Shown: one piece after another, positions 24,130-35,837 of the stretch
How positions within the stretch are numbered: the stretch's first letter is position 1
How the letters are laid out: every line of letters starts with the position of its first letter
NCBI GenBank assembly: GCA_013176395.1
Contig: JABMLP010000017.1
Location: 186,001-250,000, forward strand
Source of the DNA: Venturia oleaginea
Lineage: Eukaryota; Ascomycota; Dothideomycetes; Venturiales; Venturiaceae
DNA: 64,000 nucleotides
Direction: 5' to 3'
Notes under the pieces: model-generated
Told to the model about the DNA's origin: nothing
The model's input: only the letters and a program-made list of their open reading frames with translations
The model's database searches: none
Translations under genes and position numbers: made by a program

Positions 24130-24961
24130 ATGGCACACATCAAAGGTCCTGGCATGTTGTACGTCAATTCCGTGAGTTCGAGGAAGGACATCATGGACTA
24201 CAATACCTATATGAAATGGTATATTGATTTCCCTGAAGGAAGAAACTCGAGCAACTGATGAAGAGAGGTACGATGAAGAGCACATCGCCGAGATCATGGA
24301 AACAAGCGGCATCAGCGATGCTTTCCGATATATCGACAACAACCCAGAAGCTTCAAAGCCATATCTTGCCTTATATTCCATGCCGGATTTAGCGTTCACG
24401 TAAGGCGATGAGTTGAAGAAGATTCGTGTGAAGAGCGAACTTCTACCAGGATCGCAGATATGCTATGATCTCGCTGATTTCGATGCGCGTTACTATGGCT
24501 TAACGGCGCAGGTTGGGTCAAGAAAAGGCGTTGCTTCGACTTTGTTCGTGACGGCGATTGAGCCAGGTATAGGCTGTTCGGGTACCGAGGTCAAGGAATG
24601 GTTCGAAGGAGAAGTGAGTTTGATGGAATGGACAGCTTTTGAACTCGATGCTGATGCAAAACAGCTTCAAAACGCGGTTTCTAAGATCCCAGGGTTTGAG
24701 AGAACAACGCGTTACAGACTCGTGCACGCTAGAACAAACGCGCAATCGAGAGGTTTGAAAGGACTCCCAATGACGGCTGAGGCACCGCCGGAACCTCTAA
24801 CTTGAGCCGCGGTTCACGAGTTTGATTGCGAAGTTGACGCGTCTTCGATCGAGGCCGTGAAAAGCACCGGACAAGCTGTTAAGATCCTAGGAACAGCGAA
24901 ACAAGTGGAATTAGTGACATATAAGTTGGCGAAGGCTCACGGGGGGGAAAAGCTTCTTTGA
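24130..24961 (+). pseudogene. EthD-like dimeric alpha/beta-barrel protein, two nonsense codons
   Basis: Exon 1 is 24130-24218 (MAHIKGPGMLYVNSVSS). A 49-bp intron (GTATAT...GAGAG) follows and exon 2 runs from 24268 to the stop at 24959-24961; about 260 codons. The join restores MKWYDEEHIAEI, the core of the EthD-like ferredoxin-fold family. Further blocks are SGISDAFRYID, KPYLALYSMPDLAF, CYDLADFDARYYGL, SKIPGFERTTRYRLV and HARTNAQSRGLKGLP. The frame carries TAA at 24401-24403 (where Gln would suit) and TGA at 24803-24805 (where Trp would suit), both explicable by one C:G to T:A change. Relatives are small cytosolic proteins linked to aromatic or polyketide metabolism; no exact function is known. 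The rest of the frame is clean, so inactivation looks recent. Confidence 0.75.
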
Positions 24962-25474
24962 TTAGATCGATCGTGGATGGAATTCATGCTTGAAAGTCCT
25001 TGAATATCTTAAGGCGGCAGAAATTGTGCCTGGCGATCTCGACAGAACCACGACCAACTTTCTTCTTCCTTTCCCATCAACATGGGAATCTCTCTTTCAT
25101 CTCGCTCATCCAATTGAGCTCATCCCGTTACTGTTTTTTTGGTGCTCCGATCTGCATCTCTGACTGGCGATGATCGTGGATGCTGGTTTTCTGCTTCTGA
25201 AAAGCTGTTCCGACCTCTTCCCAATGGAAAGCATAATTCATCATCCGAATCGCCTTGAGAGTCCATTCCTGACGAGAACTCTGGTATGCGAATCTGGGTC
25301 TCTATGCTTCGAGAAGAACCCCTCCAGGAAGGGGCAGCTGATATCTGTGACCTGTCTATCCATGGATGCTGCCAAATGCTTACACGACCGGGGGGGGTTG
25401 ATTACCGCAACACATATACGCACTTCTCCATAACTCGCACCAGCAAACAGACTAAGACAAGCACAGCTTGCCCA
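24962..25474. other. Intergenic before tRNA-Asp
   Basis: About 0.5 kb, no gene recognised; a run of nine G near 25390. Confidence 0.4.
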
Positions 25475-25562
25475 TCTTCCATAGTCTAGTGGTTATGATA
25501 TCCGCTTGTCATGTGTATGGCCTTACTCGCGGATGGCCCGGGTTCGATTCCCGGTGGGAGAG
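25475..25562 (+). tRNA. tRNA-Asp(GTC) with 16-nt intron
   Basis: Acceptor stem TCTTCCA/TGGGAGA, D arm AGTCTAGTGGTTATGAT, anticodon stem TCCGC/GCGGA with anticodon GTC at 25508-25510, and T arm CCGGGTTCGATTCCCGG. The 16-nt intron is at 25512-25527, after base 37. T runs within 40 bp downstream can terminate RNA polymerase III. The intron would be removed by the Sen complex, whose Sen2 subunit is encoded at 41-43 kb. Confidence 0.92.
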
Positions 25563-25817
25563 ATTGTTGCTAGTTATTTTTACCTTTGTATTTTTTATGT
25601 TATCCGGATTTAAAATAATTAAGTATGTCCTTCTCGCTGGGTAGGCATGGATCAAAGAGCTATAAGTTAACCTCTGTATCAAAATGTAGCAGGGGCTTCG
25701 CTTTCTCTATGCTTTTGAACTGAACCTTCACCATCAACAGCTTAGCACTCCAGTCTCATAATATGAGACCTCGGTATAGTACCAGCAACGTTCTGTATCC
25801 CACTTGGTTCTCAAGAC

Positions 25818-26752
25818 CTAGCAAGTGAAGCCACCATCAATGACTTGTACCGAGCCTGTAATGTACGAACTCGAATCACACAACAACCAAGCAATTAACG
25901 CCGCCACTTCTTCTGCCTTTCCATTTCTCGCAATCTGCCATCTCGGGGGCGTGGGATCTTCATTCCCCGTTTTGACACTTGCCTGATACATTGGTGTATC
26001 GATAATACCAGGACTGATGCAATTGACGCGAATCTCTCTGTCTCCCACTTCTTTCGCTGCTCCTCTGGAAAGTCCAATCACCGCTGGGAGAACTGTCAGT
26101 TCTACGAATTTTGGATACTCGGCAGCGACTCACCATGTTTTGAAGCAATGTAAGCTGCGTTCTTTGGAAAACCCATTATTCCTGCGATTGAAGAAGCATT
26201 GACCATGCTTCCTTTGATGTTCATATTTCGAAGTTCAGCTCGCATGCAGTGCATCACTACTTGTATTAGCTCTTCCTTTGTCAACGTTTGATGGCCTACT
26301 TACTTCCATGCAGGTTTACATCAATTACGAAACGCCATTCTTCGTCCTTAAGATCTTCAACCCTGTCGATGTTGATAGCTTTCGGAATGACACTAACATG
26401 ATCGTCAGTTTCAGTTTCGTCTTACTTCTCTACATCAAGTTGGAAGCATCATCACTGCTCACCCAGCCAAATTACAAGCACCATCCAATTTACCGAACTT
26501 TCTAACTGTTTCCTCTATCCAGGCATTCACCTGCTCTACCTTCCTCACATCGACCACCTCAGCGATTAACTCGGCCTTTGGATTTGCTGAAAGCAATTCC
26601 GTTTTGGCTTCTGCGAGTGCTTCGGCTGACACGTCTGCGATGGAGACCTTTGCGCCTTCTCCGAGGAGTAATTTTGCTGTTGCTAAACCGATGCCGCCGG
26701 AGCCACCGGTGATTACAATCACTTTATCTTTGAGGTCGAAGTTTGGAGCCAT
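25818..26752 (-). CDS. Short-chain dehydrogenase/reductase
   Basis: Minus-strand exons 26752-26463, 26392-26304, 26256-26134 and 26083-25818 (introns 47-70 bp) give 255 residues, the length of a classical SDR. The NAD(P)-binding motif is TGGSGGIG near residue 15, with an acidic residue (ADVS) after the second strand favouring NAD(H). NLAG stands for the NNAG block. The catalytic Ser is in VNASSIAGIMGF and the Tyr/Lys pair in AAYIASKHA. The cofactor loop SPGIIDTPMY and C-terminal SSSYITGSVQVIDGGFTC are standard. Substrate unknown; relatives oxidise or reduce cyclic ketones and alcohols. The acceptor of exon 3 could also lie 3 bp earlier without changing frame. It is intact amid decayed neighbours and may be the survivor of a former cluster. 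Confidence 0.88.
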
Positions 26753-27545
26753 AATTAATTCGATTTCGAGATCGAAAGGAGTTGCTGAGGTTTCCAAATT
26801 TCGAAAGCTTGAAATGTGGTGTTCGAAATTTGTGGAAGGAGAAATCTGTTGCACGATGATACCTATGGGAAGGCCTAACCACCGTTATATATAAGTCTCT
26901 TGATTACGATCGGTTGTGAAACGGAGAACCTCCATGGGTCCGCCAATCATTTTCCGATAGACCATTTGGCATGATCTCGAGTATGCTTCATTCGCCGTCC
27001 GACCTTGCACACACTCCCGGCAGACTCCCAAGTGGTATAGCATCGACCTATCAGTGTGGATAATAAGCGGCTGACTTTTATTCGTCTCCAAGAGATCGCA
27101 AATCTTGCGATACGATCCGCAATAGAATAAGGGTCTTGAAGAGAAGGAGGTCGGTAGATAGTTCAATATCTCTCTTTGATTCTTTCCCTTCGGATCTTTA
27201 ATTAGCCCTACAGTAGAGCGAAAAATTCCAAGGAAGTTCTAGAACTTGTGTCGAGATTCCGGCTAAAGTCAGCTGCTTATTATCTACACTGACAGGTCGG
27301 CGTACCAGGATAGCCCAGAAATTTGCCATTCGAACCGCATCAAACACGAAAATTTGACCCAAGAAAGGTATGCTGAATTTTTGAGCAAAGACTGCTGATA
27401 AAATGAGTGAAGATGATCAAGCTTGATTTAATTTACGTGGCAGAAGTGAGGAATATATATGCTGCGTCACGTGCTGTCACATGCAGTCACGTGCACAATG
27501 TGGTGATCGCCCTTATTCTAACAACTGCCGTTCCTTTTTGTTAAC
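26753..27545. other. Intergenic, contains CACGTG array
   Basis: About 0.8 kb between the SDR start and the next relic. Nothing coding is supported; the notable item is the repeat at 27466-27494. Confidence 0.5.
27466..27494. promoter_or_regulatory. Three GTCACRTGC repeats at exact 10-bp period
   Basis: GTCACGTGC at 27466-27474, GTCACATGC at 27476-27484 and GTCACGTGC at 27486-27494. The core CACGTG is the E-box bound by bHLH factors. A 10-bp period puts all three on one face of the helix. The identical 9-mer recurs at 28404-28412, upstream of the Zn2Cys6 gene. Confidence 0.55.
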
Positions 27546-28157
27546 CTGAGAGATTTACTGATCTTGCTTGCGACAACAGCTCAGTAGGATTACCGTTCCT
27601 TTGTCTCAGTCCAGAACTACGCAACCTCGTCTATCAATTTGTGCTAGAGCTCGGGGACGATGTAGTGAACATGTTTCATGTGGGGGCACAAGCATCAGTA
27701 GATCCTGCGACGGAGCACTTGTCCACAGGTATGGACTTTTCCAAATCGCCTCGAATTCGGGGATATCAATAATAACCTCGTCAAGTATGGCTATATACTA
27801 ACACCACTTTTACACGCGCGTTCTTTGAAGAATCAGCCTTGGGAAATAAATTCAAAAGGGCCTGCGAAAGAGTCTTGGGTAATGGCAATGCTTTGTTTCG
27901 CGAACACGTAGCTAGGGTTACTTCTAAGCTCTGCGATCGAATATTGGACTATGTTTGATAGAAGAGGGCGGAAAGACGATATCGTTTTTCGCATCGTAAT
28001 AAAGCCTGTAAATCACATTGATGGATGGCTTCATTTTTGCTATGAGCCTCGATTGTATTGGAGCGCGAAGGACCTTGGGAGAAAATGGGGCTTGGAATTC
28101 GCAGACTTAGAGTTGGAGATCGAAGCCGAATCTGGATATAAAAGGAGCTCGGGATGA
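27546..28157 (+). pseudogene. LPxELRN-type (2EXR/F-box-like) gene relic
   Basis: The plus strand reads VGLPFLCLSPELRNLVYQFVLE from about 27588, the start block of a large fungal family of proteins opening with LPPELRNxIY. DINNNLVKYGYILTP...NQPWEINSKG follows in another frame and then DGWLHFCYEPRLYWSAKDL...LELEIEAESGYKRSSG ending at 28157. At least two frame changes or stops separate the pieces and no in-frame ATG precedes the first, so the gene is broken. Family function is unknown. Confidence 0.55.
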
Positions 28158-28542
28158 TATCGAACAGAAAATCAAATAGATGGCTCAGGATTTGGCGTCA
28201 ATACTTCACCATTTCTAGGTCAGGAATGAACATCATAGTTTTCAGCCTAGCACGTGAAAGCCCAGTGAGATTTTTGAGACGAAGGTGGCGGAACTGTTGT
28301 CTTGCTTTGGTGATCTCGACTCTCCCAGCATATATTTAATGCTATTGACTATTATGGACTTGCAAGATGAAAGATTGAAGATAGCCCCAGTTTCGAGAGC
28401 CATGTCACGTGCTACAGTCGATCAGCGCTAGGCTTTCTGCAGGTGGGGTTTTAGTGCAATTGATCATCGTTCAGGACCCATCGGTGCCAACTTTTTTTCC
28501 ACCATCCACCAAATCGCCGAACCTACTCATGTCTTGACTATC
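28158..28542. other. Promoter region of the Zn2Cys6 gene
   Basis: 385 bp with no gene. Holds GTCACGTGC at 28404-28412, 131 bp before the start codon, the same 9-mer as the triple repeat at 27.47 kb. Confidence 0.5.
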
Positions 28543-30727
28543 ATGTCTTCACGGGGGCCGCGATTTCGCAGGAACGGCAAACTCTTTGCCTGCGAGCCGT
28601 GTCGAAAACAGAAGATTAGGTGCGATCATGAACTCCCAGTCTGCGGACGATGCAGAAAACGCAATGCAGAGCTGCAATGCGTCTATCATCCTGCGCCATT
28701 ATCTGGTCGTTCCCCTACAACATCTACACCTCCTACCAATTGGCGAAACGCGTCGATAGCCACGGCTTCGGGAACTTTGACAAGCTTGTAAGCATTGGAC
28801 TGTGGTGTGAAGATGATTCAGAATATGAATCAACAGAACCTAATCTTTACAAAGGTCGCCAATTTCGCCAACGAATAGCTCAGCACTGAACAGTAAAGCT
28901 GTCGCTCCACAAGCCCAACCTCCCGGGTTTTTAGGCTCCGTCTCTTTCTCTGAAGTCTTCAAGGCGTCGGGACATAGCTCGGACAATGTCTGGCTTGGAC
29001 AATTGGCGAACATGAAGCAAACTTTGTCCACTCCCTCCTTCTATACATTATCAAGAGAAAGGGTTGAAGATGGTGCAAAAATTCTTGGCCTCCTCTCTGA
29101 TCCTGCTTACGTACTTCGAACCATCAAAGGATTCTATGCTGTTTCGCAGATTGTTAGCGCGCCATTTATCACTTTGAGGAATTCCATCGAATCTATTACG
29201 AGAACTTTGAGAGACGAATATCCTACTGATGCTCAACGGCTTGTCCTCTCCGAGAAGATATTCGCCCAAACCTTCGTGCCACACGTTCTGGACCAAAATA
29301 CGACCGCGGAAAATCTCCATGAATCGTTCACAGGTCCAAAGCTACGTTGGGAGATCCTCGGCGTTGTATTCACGTATCTGTCGATGGGAACTTTGATGGA
29401 CTCCTCCGATCCTAACAGTCGCGAAAGGCAACTGTTCACCAGAGAATTGACGCACGCTAGCAATCTTTGTGTTGGATTTTGCGATCGTGCTGAGTCTTTG
29501 AACGATATTCTTACTTGGTTGTTGCATGGCAACGCAATCTTGCTCACGTTTCAATACGGTGACACCTCACATCTTGCCTGGCGAAGGATGGGCGACCTTG
29601 CATCAACAATATTTGCGATAGGCCTGCATCAAGACCCTGGAAGTCAATCAACGTTACCCTTCTTTCTGGTAGAATTGAGAAGAAGGAGTTTTGCAAATTC
29701 GTACTCGAGCGACAAGGCATTGTCAACTTTCTTTGGGAGACCACCTCGAATCTCTATGCGATATTGTTCCGTCAAGGCACCGTACGACTTGACCGACGAA
29801 GAGCTCATTGCGCCTGTTGAGCTCAGAGATCGCGCTATAGCGAGACTGGACAAGGATGGATGGAATACAGATGGCAAGTTGGGTCGTCAAACCTGGGCTC
29901 GCGTGAAACTGCTTGTCAATAGCATCAGAGAGGACACCCTTGAATTATCTCTCGCGCCTCCTGGATCATACGAAGACCCGAAAAGAAAAGCACAGTGAGT
30001 TATCTGCCAGGTCTTCATGATGACGACTAATTATTGGAGGGACACACTTGACAGAGGAGAGAAAGTCTGGAACTCGATACCTGACTTTGTGAGGTATGAT
30101 GAGAGCTGTTGGAATACAGAGCTTCCTGCCAATCACTGCTTCAACCTACTCTACTATTATCTCCACATTACGTATTCTGAGTTTCTTCTCTTCAGGATAC
30201 TTGCCAGACATGGTGGAGCGACGTGGGACGCAGTGTACCAGTCTGCAATTAAGCTTCTCAATGGCGTGCTGAACATTTCAAAACACCGAGATCGCTTCAA
30301 TGACCTCTCGCGAGACTTTTCATGGGTTAGCATATTCTACGGACTTCCCAGTGCCAGTCTACTGGCTATCGAGTTGCTTCGCCAGCAACAGCATCGATCA
30401 GTCAATATCAATCTTCCACGTTCCGAAATCATACGGAACATCAGTGTTTTCATCAGTTCCCTCGATTGGGTTGCAAGGGAAGACGACGGGAATTACCTCC
30501 TTTGTCAAGGCGCTCGACAGATGCTGGAAAAGATTCTGGATGCGATTCTGGACGCTCGTCCTGAAGAAGCTGCGCCGCCTACTCAAACAGCGCCGACAGA
30601 CCCGATCATGTGGGTTGAAGAATTGTTCAACGATGGATGGATGGCGTCAGGAGCGTTCGTCGACAGTATTGGAGCAGAGTCAGCACCTGCTTGGGAGCTG
30701 CCAGGCAATTGGCCTTTTGAATTCTGA
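28543..30727 (+). CDS. Zn2Cys6 fungal transcription factor
   Basis: Exons 28543-28787, 28855-29994 and 30040-30727 (introns 67 and 45 bp) give 690 residues. The N-terminal cluster ACEPCRKQKIRCDHELPVC with GRCRKRNAELQC fits C-X2-C-X6-C-X6-C-X2-C-X8-C, the binuclear zinc domain that binds CGG triplets. A linker with PGFLGSVSFSEVF leads to the fungal_trans region (about 120-450), with the typical LLTFQYGDTSHLAWRRMGDLASTIFAIGLHQD and FGRPPRIS. The 45-bp intron 2 removes an in-frame ATG region and has a GACTAAT branch site ten bases before its AG. No activating cofactor site can be seen. It is the only intact regulator in this decayed block; its targets may have been the neighbouring SDR, EthD-like and AKR genes, which is inference. 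Confidence 0.9.
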
Positions 30728-33700
30728 TGGTGTGAAAATTGGAGCGATACACTGCCGTTTTATATTCAGCGTCGCATTTGTGACGAAAACAAGGATAGCA
30801 CTGTGTGAATTGTGTAAGACTGTTCAAGGCTTTTCTTGAGCTGGCCATTACTGATCATGTTGCCAGACAATGCCTACCTCGACTCGAAATCAGCAAATCA
30901 AATCCGCTCTCGGTCCTCCACACCTTTCCGCATGACGAGCAGTAAGTGCCACTACATAAGTGGGAAGCACCATATAAATTTGTCGGGTTTCTGTTTGTCT
31001 TAATTGCAATCTTGAGCATATCGGATGCAAAGTTAAGCGATTTACATTTCAAAAATGCCGAAAACATTGGGTTCTTAATCTCAGCATATAAGAAAGGGTA
31101 CCGACCCAAGCATTTGGTTGCCTTCATGTCCTCCCTCGACCGAAATTTGCGAGGTCAGCGTGCAGGGCCAGGCGTGGAATCTCTGGTTTCATGAGAATCG
31201 GTTTGGGGCCAGTAAGGTTGCTTATGAGATGCCGACTTGTGACGACATCTCAACTCAAAACGTCAGGCAGGAAATCTCGGCCCTCGATAACAAATTGAGA
31301 ACTTGTTTGATGCAACAACCTCATGGCCACACTGTAAACCCTTACACATCAGGCATTGGGCTCTTCTCGGGAAATATCTTTGTGAATGGATACAGATATC
31401 TCCAGGATATAATTCTGGGACCTGAACACCCTTCTGCCAGTCACTGAATTGCGTTCACACAGATTTGCCTCCTCGCTCATCTTCAAAGTCTTAGCCCCAG
31501 CGACAACAGCCTTCCTAGATTCGTCAAACTCGTCATGCTCCCCAACACAGAACTGCGATCAACATGACATGTTCATTTTAAATTAATATCGATACCATCC
31601 CGACGACTTCAGAAGGATGGTTGCCGGAAGAAAAAGTGAGATTATTCTCAATTTGGCATCTTGCAATACGAAAGCGAGCTCTACCACTGGCAGATAGAGT
31701 GGGAAGATTCCGAGGAGGCAAATTGATTGCGCTTGGGACTTTATGAATTACGTATTTGGCAATAAATGATGTCGGGTGTCTCTTGATTTCTAGGTTAGGG
31801 TATCCAGGCACAGTACTACACTGGGACTGCGGTTGACGTACCTCCAACATGCCGCTAGACTGGATATATGAATCTCAATTTGAGATCGCTATCGCTATGT
31901 TTTTGGTAATTTATTTTTCAGCCTTGCCAGAAATTCAGCGATATAGATATCGACTTGAACAATTTATCAAATAGCTAGATTTGTAGAGCCGAAGGTCGAG
32001 GAAGGGACATCGATTGACAGCATCCCTGTGGTACTCGAGAATGCCAATGCTCACGACTTAACTCTGCCGCTTACGAGGGACGACAGGATTATTATTTCTT
32101 TGAACCTAGACATTGTGGGGCTACTGCGAGTGATATCAAAGAGGTGTTTATATACAACTATCGACAAATACGCAATGGAGAGGTTACAGCCGCCTGGCAA
32201 GCCAATTATGGTTATGAATGACTATATCGATGGGCATCCGGCGGAAGTGGGCATTGTACTCAGTCAGAGGAGGCTTGCAAGCTACAAGAAATAGGTATTA
32301 GGGGTATATAAGAAGGGGAGTATCTAAGTAGCTCCAGCAGCAATCCAATTGATCAATAAGTGGAATCTTTGAGTATACTCATTTGACTTCGCGTTCGCTG
32401 ATATGAGTTGAGGCCTGCCCAATTTCCTGAGATATCCGAAAGGAAGGATTCACAGAAAATTTTGAGCAGTGGAACGCGATGCTAGATATCCGAACCCGTT
32501 GACCGCCTTGAAAAGTTGCGCGTCACGCATAATAAAAGCAGTTTCCCAGCTTCAATTAAGTATGAATCAAACGTCACATCTGTTTCCTAAATCCTTCTCC
32601 CAGCCGTTTTTGCTTTTGTATCGACATATGGCGCGAGGCTGAGTCCTCCGGCCCGAATTCGCTCCTGAGCAGTGAGCGAGTGATGCAATTTCAAATGTCC
32701 TACCACACAGTACGACAGGTAAGCGCACTTGCCGCTACCCTTCGCAGTGCGATTAGTCTCTGATCTGAAGCCTCCTCAATATTAGTACTCGCCTCAGAGC
32801 CTTGAGAGTTCTATCCCATGTCAAATTTATTGCGCCGACGGGGAACGTGGATATTGTCAGGAGGTATGCATAGAACATTTGTTTTTGCAACCGTCATGCA
32901 ATTTGTTCGATGCCTTTGAGGTATCTCGGTATTTTCTTTTCTTTTAGCCTCGACTTCCAGACACGCGTCGAGGCCGCTGACCCCCGGTATGATTCCTACC
33001 TAGCCATTTTGTCAATGATGCCGTTCTGTAAATTATCTTTCAATGCGAGATTGACATTGATAACTTTCTGGTAATTTGCGAATTTTTCTGTCGGAGATTT
33101 ATCGATGTCGATTTGGATTTGGTAGACAGCTATTTGTTTCATGCTTTTGGGCTCTGACTCCGATGAATTGCCGGATGGAGGAGACAAGCATTCCGACTAG
33201 TGCCAAATAAGACAGCTTTGGCGATAGCAATTCATTTGATTTCTCGATCTACGGCATAAATGTAATCTATTATTTATTGCCTTTCCAAACTGGGCGTCAT
33301 GGGGAAGATGTCGGTGAACATCGATCATCTCAATTCGGATACATATCGAGTATTTTCGAGAAGTATTGAAATTGATTGTTGTCAGACATTCTCCGCTATC
33401 AAATTCCTGTGGACGTGAGCGAGCACATCTGCCCCGCTTCCATCCATACGATTTCAAGAAGAGTGATCTCCCCATCTCTTGGGAATCATTTAGGTAGGTG
33501 TATCCGAAATTCAAATCTCTGTTATTGTCTTTCGGCAGCTAATCTCCAAACAAAATCTCGTCGCTCCGTAGATATCTTTACTTGAGTCGCCAGAGACTTA
33601 GCGACATCGATCTCGGGCTGAAAGTGTTGAAGTAGAGCCCCCAAAGATTCTTTTTCCCAAAATTTTCTCTCGTATGTAAACCTCAAATTTCCCCGTACAA

Positions 33701-34468
33701 TTCCCAGATGGAGATTCGAAACTTCTCCTGCTATGGTCGCAGGCAGTTTGGATGTCAAGCCGGCCAAGGTTTATCCGCCAGTGTAGAATTACAACGAGCG
33801 GCATTTTTTCGGCGCGTCTATAGTCAAAGCGTTAGTTCTATAGATACCAACCAGCGCCGAAACGATCTCGTAAATAACGCTGTTTGAGTTTCTGTTGTAG
33901 ATATTATGTACATACCCTTATTTCTCCTTGATCCCACGCAAATTAATCCCTCGCAACACTGTTCCCCTGGTGCGCTAGAGCAATGCTCTATTGTTGGCGA
34001 GTATGTTAGCCTAGTTTAGTTGGGGAAAGGTGGGAGATAGAATAGTTCTTTATACAGGTAAACGGGCTGGTGAATCAAGACACTTTGTAATAAATCAATC
34101 GACTTAGGAGAGAGAGTACGTACGAATAACACCCATGCACGCAATAGTAGGCGAGGGTGTAAGGAGAACGACGGCGCCTATAGTGAGGAGGATACTATTA
34201 AGGAACTGCATTTTAACAAAGCCAATGTAGTTGAATAGCGCGAGGACGAGAATGCGAGGACGAGAAAGTCAGCGATAGAGGTTTAAGAGAAACGAATATT
34301 GTACGCATCATCCTTCTTATTACTTTCACTTTCTCGCCACCTTTTTTATATCGATCGAAACTACGGGGGTGGTTCATGGGAAGTTTACAGTTGATCGTGG
34401 AGGTGGGTTGATGAGGCGATGTTCTATTCCCATCCCAAATGAAAGACGTAACTTTGGATTCCACATAC
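30728..34468. other. 3.7-kb gene-poor, AT-rich stretch
   Basis: No intact gene. Short frames such as 30946-31194 (HKWEAPYKFVGFLFVLIAIL...) and 32028-32294 (NANAHDLTLPLTRDDRII...) look like old coding remnants but match no family I recognise. AT content is raised and stops are frequent on both strands, consistent with long-term decay, possibly by repeat-induced mutation of former repeats. Confidence 0.45.
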
Positions 34469-34470
34469 TA

Positions 34471-35817
34471 CAGTAGGGTCGCACAAGTTTCCGTACAGCC
34501 GAGATCGCTCAAAAAATGGTGATTCTTGTAATTACATTATCGCGCTTTCAACTTGATCATTTTCGCTCATATTCTCGTATAATGTACAGTAATACCAGGG
34601 CTACAAAATGAGCCATTCAGTGAGCTATTTAGTATTTTGCGTGCCAACCATCTGCCGCCAGTAATGCCTCAACCCTCCTTGGCATTGACTCAAGTACAGC
34701 ATCAAAATAATGTTGTTCAATAAGCCGCCAGGCCTTAATAAGTGCTTCTCCTAGAACCTCTCGTATATTGTCTACACCGCCAGTAACGTATTCAATCATA
34801 AGTTCCACTTTGTAGACCAATTCCTTGAGCCTCCGCCAGAGGTTTTCAATCGGGTTCATATCAGGACTGTAGCGCGGCGCATCTTGTAGTGGAATGAGGT
34901 TTTCCTTAAACCAGACTATAGTCTTTTTGGCTTTGTGGATAGGCGCGTTATCCTGCATAAATTTAAGGCCCGGTTCGTATACTGTAGGTAGCATTTCGTC
35001 GAGTAACTTGATATACGAGTTCGTAGAGTAAGTAGCCTTGACGCTTGCTCTCTAGGTCACGCTTAAGAATGTACAATTCAGAGCGCCCTACTTGGCCAGA
35101 GAAGCATGCCGAAATCATGATAGACACTCCTTTACCCTTCTTATAGGTATCAATCATTGAGGTCTCCCATTTTTGTCCTGGTGTGCGAAAACACCATGTT
35201 CTTGCCTTGCCGGTCCCTCGCTCAACTGAGCACTCGTCAGACCATATAATCTTCGCCCAATCTTCAGCTTTCCACGAGATGTGCTGCTCTGCCCAGAGCT
35301 TCCTGGCGTCAGCATGTACCTGTGTGAGGAAAGGGCGCCTTGCAGACCTCCAATTTGCGATTCCGTACTCTTTCAATATCCTCCTGATGGTATCCTTCGA
35401 AAAATCGATGCAAGCCTGTCTTTTGACCTCCTCGTACGTTAACTTAGGCTGCATACGTATAATGCGTAACAGAGATCGTTCATCTCGGTCTGTATACGAG
35501 CGTGGCCGGCCGCTGGAAGGTAGGGATTCGCCGTTCTGGCGTAATGGGGCCTTTTCAAGGCTGTATTGGATGGTGGAACGCGGTAGTTTTTGTAGCGCCG
35601 CAATTGCGCCTAAACTGAGCCCGGCTTCACGCTGCGCATCAATTTTGCCGCGTTGATATGGAGTAAGACGATGATTAGGAAGCCTCTGCGGGTTTATAGG
35701 AGTCAATGGCTTTCGTTGAGGTGGCATAATGGTAGTGCAAAGATAATGTGTTAAAAAATGAGAGGTGTAGATTTCGCGTTTTCGCTTAATTGTACGGAAA
35801 CTTTTGCCCTAGTACTG
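34471..35817 (-). mobile_element. Tc1/mariner-type transposon
   Basis: A 1347-bp element between TA dinucleotides (34469-34470 and 35818-35819). The ends start CAGTAGGG and, inverted, CAGTACTAGGGC, and share AAGTTTCCGTACA; the terminal inverted repeats are thus imperfect, about 28 bp. One minus-strand transposase gene fills the interior. Length and TA flanks fit an ordinary Tc1-like element. Confidence 0.9.
34629..35727 (-). pseudogene. Tc1-like DD34E transposase, frameshifted
   Basis: From ATG 35727 (MPPQRKPLTPINPQR) the frame encodes paired HTH regions (RLTPYQRGKIDAQREAG...GAIAALQKL and YEEVKRQACIDFSKDTIRRILKEYG). The catalytic blocks are IIWSDECSVERG, FMQDNAPIHKA and YSPDMNPIENLWRRLK; 34 residues separate the second D from E. 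The reading frame is lost at about 35025-35033, between ESKRQGY and NSYIKLLDEMLPTVYEPG, by a one-base gain or two-base loss, after which the second half is open to its stop at 34629. The element is thus probably inactive on its own. Confidence 0.9.
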
Positions 35818-35837
35818 TAGAAGAGAGGGATTCTAGA

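Noticed and set aside
24219..24267. Frameshift in the EthD-like gene
   Set aside because: The segment is a normal 49-bp intron with GTATAT donor and an AACTGAT branch site; removing it restores the conserved WYDEEHI block.
32028..32294. 88-codon frame with coding feel (NANAHDLTLPLTRDD)
   Set aside because: No domain, no matching upstream exon and surrounded by stops; at most an old remnant.
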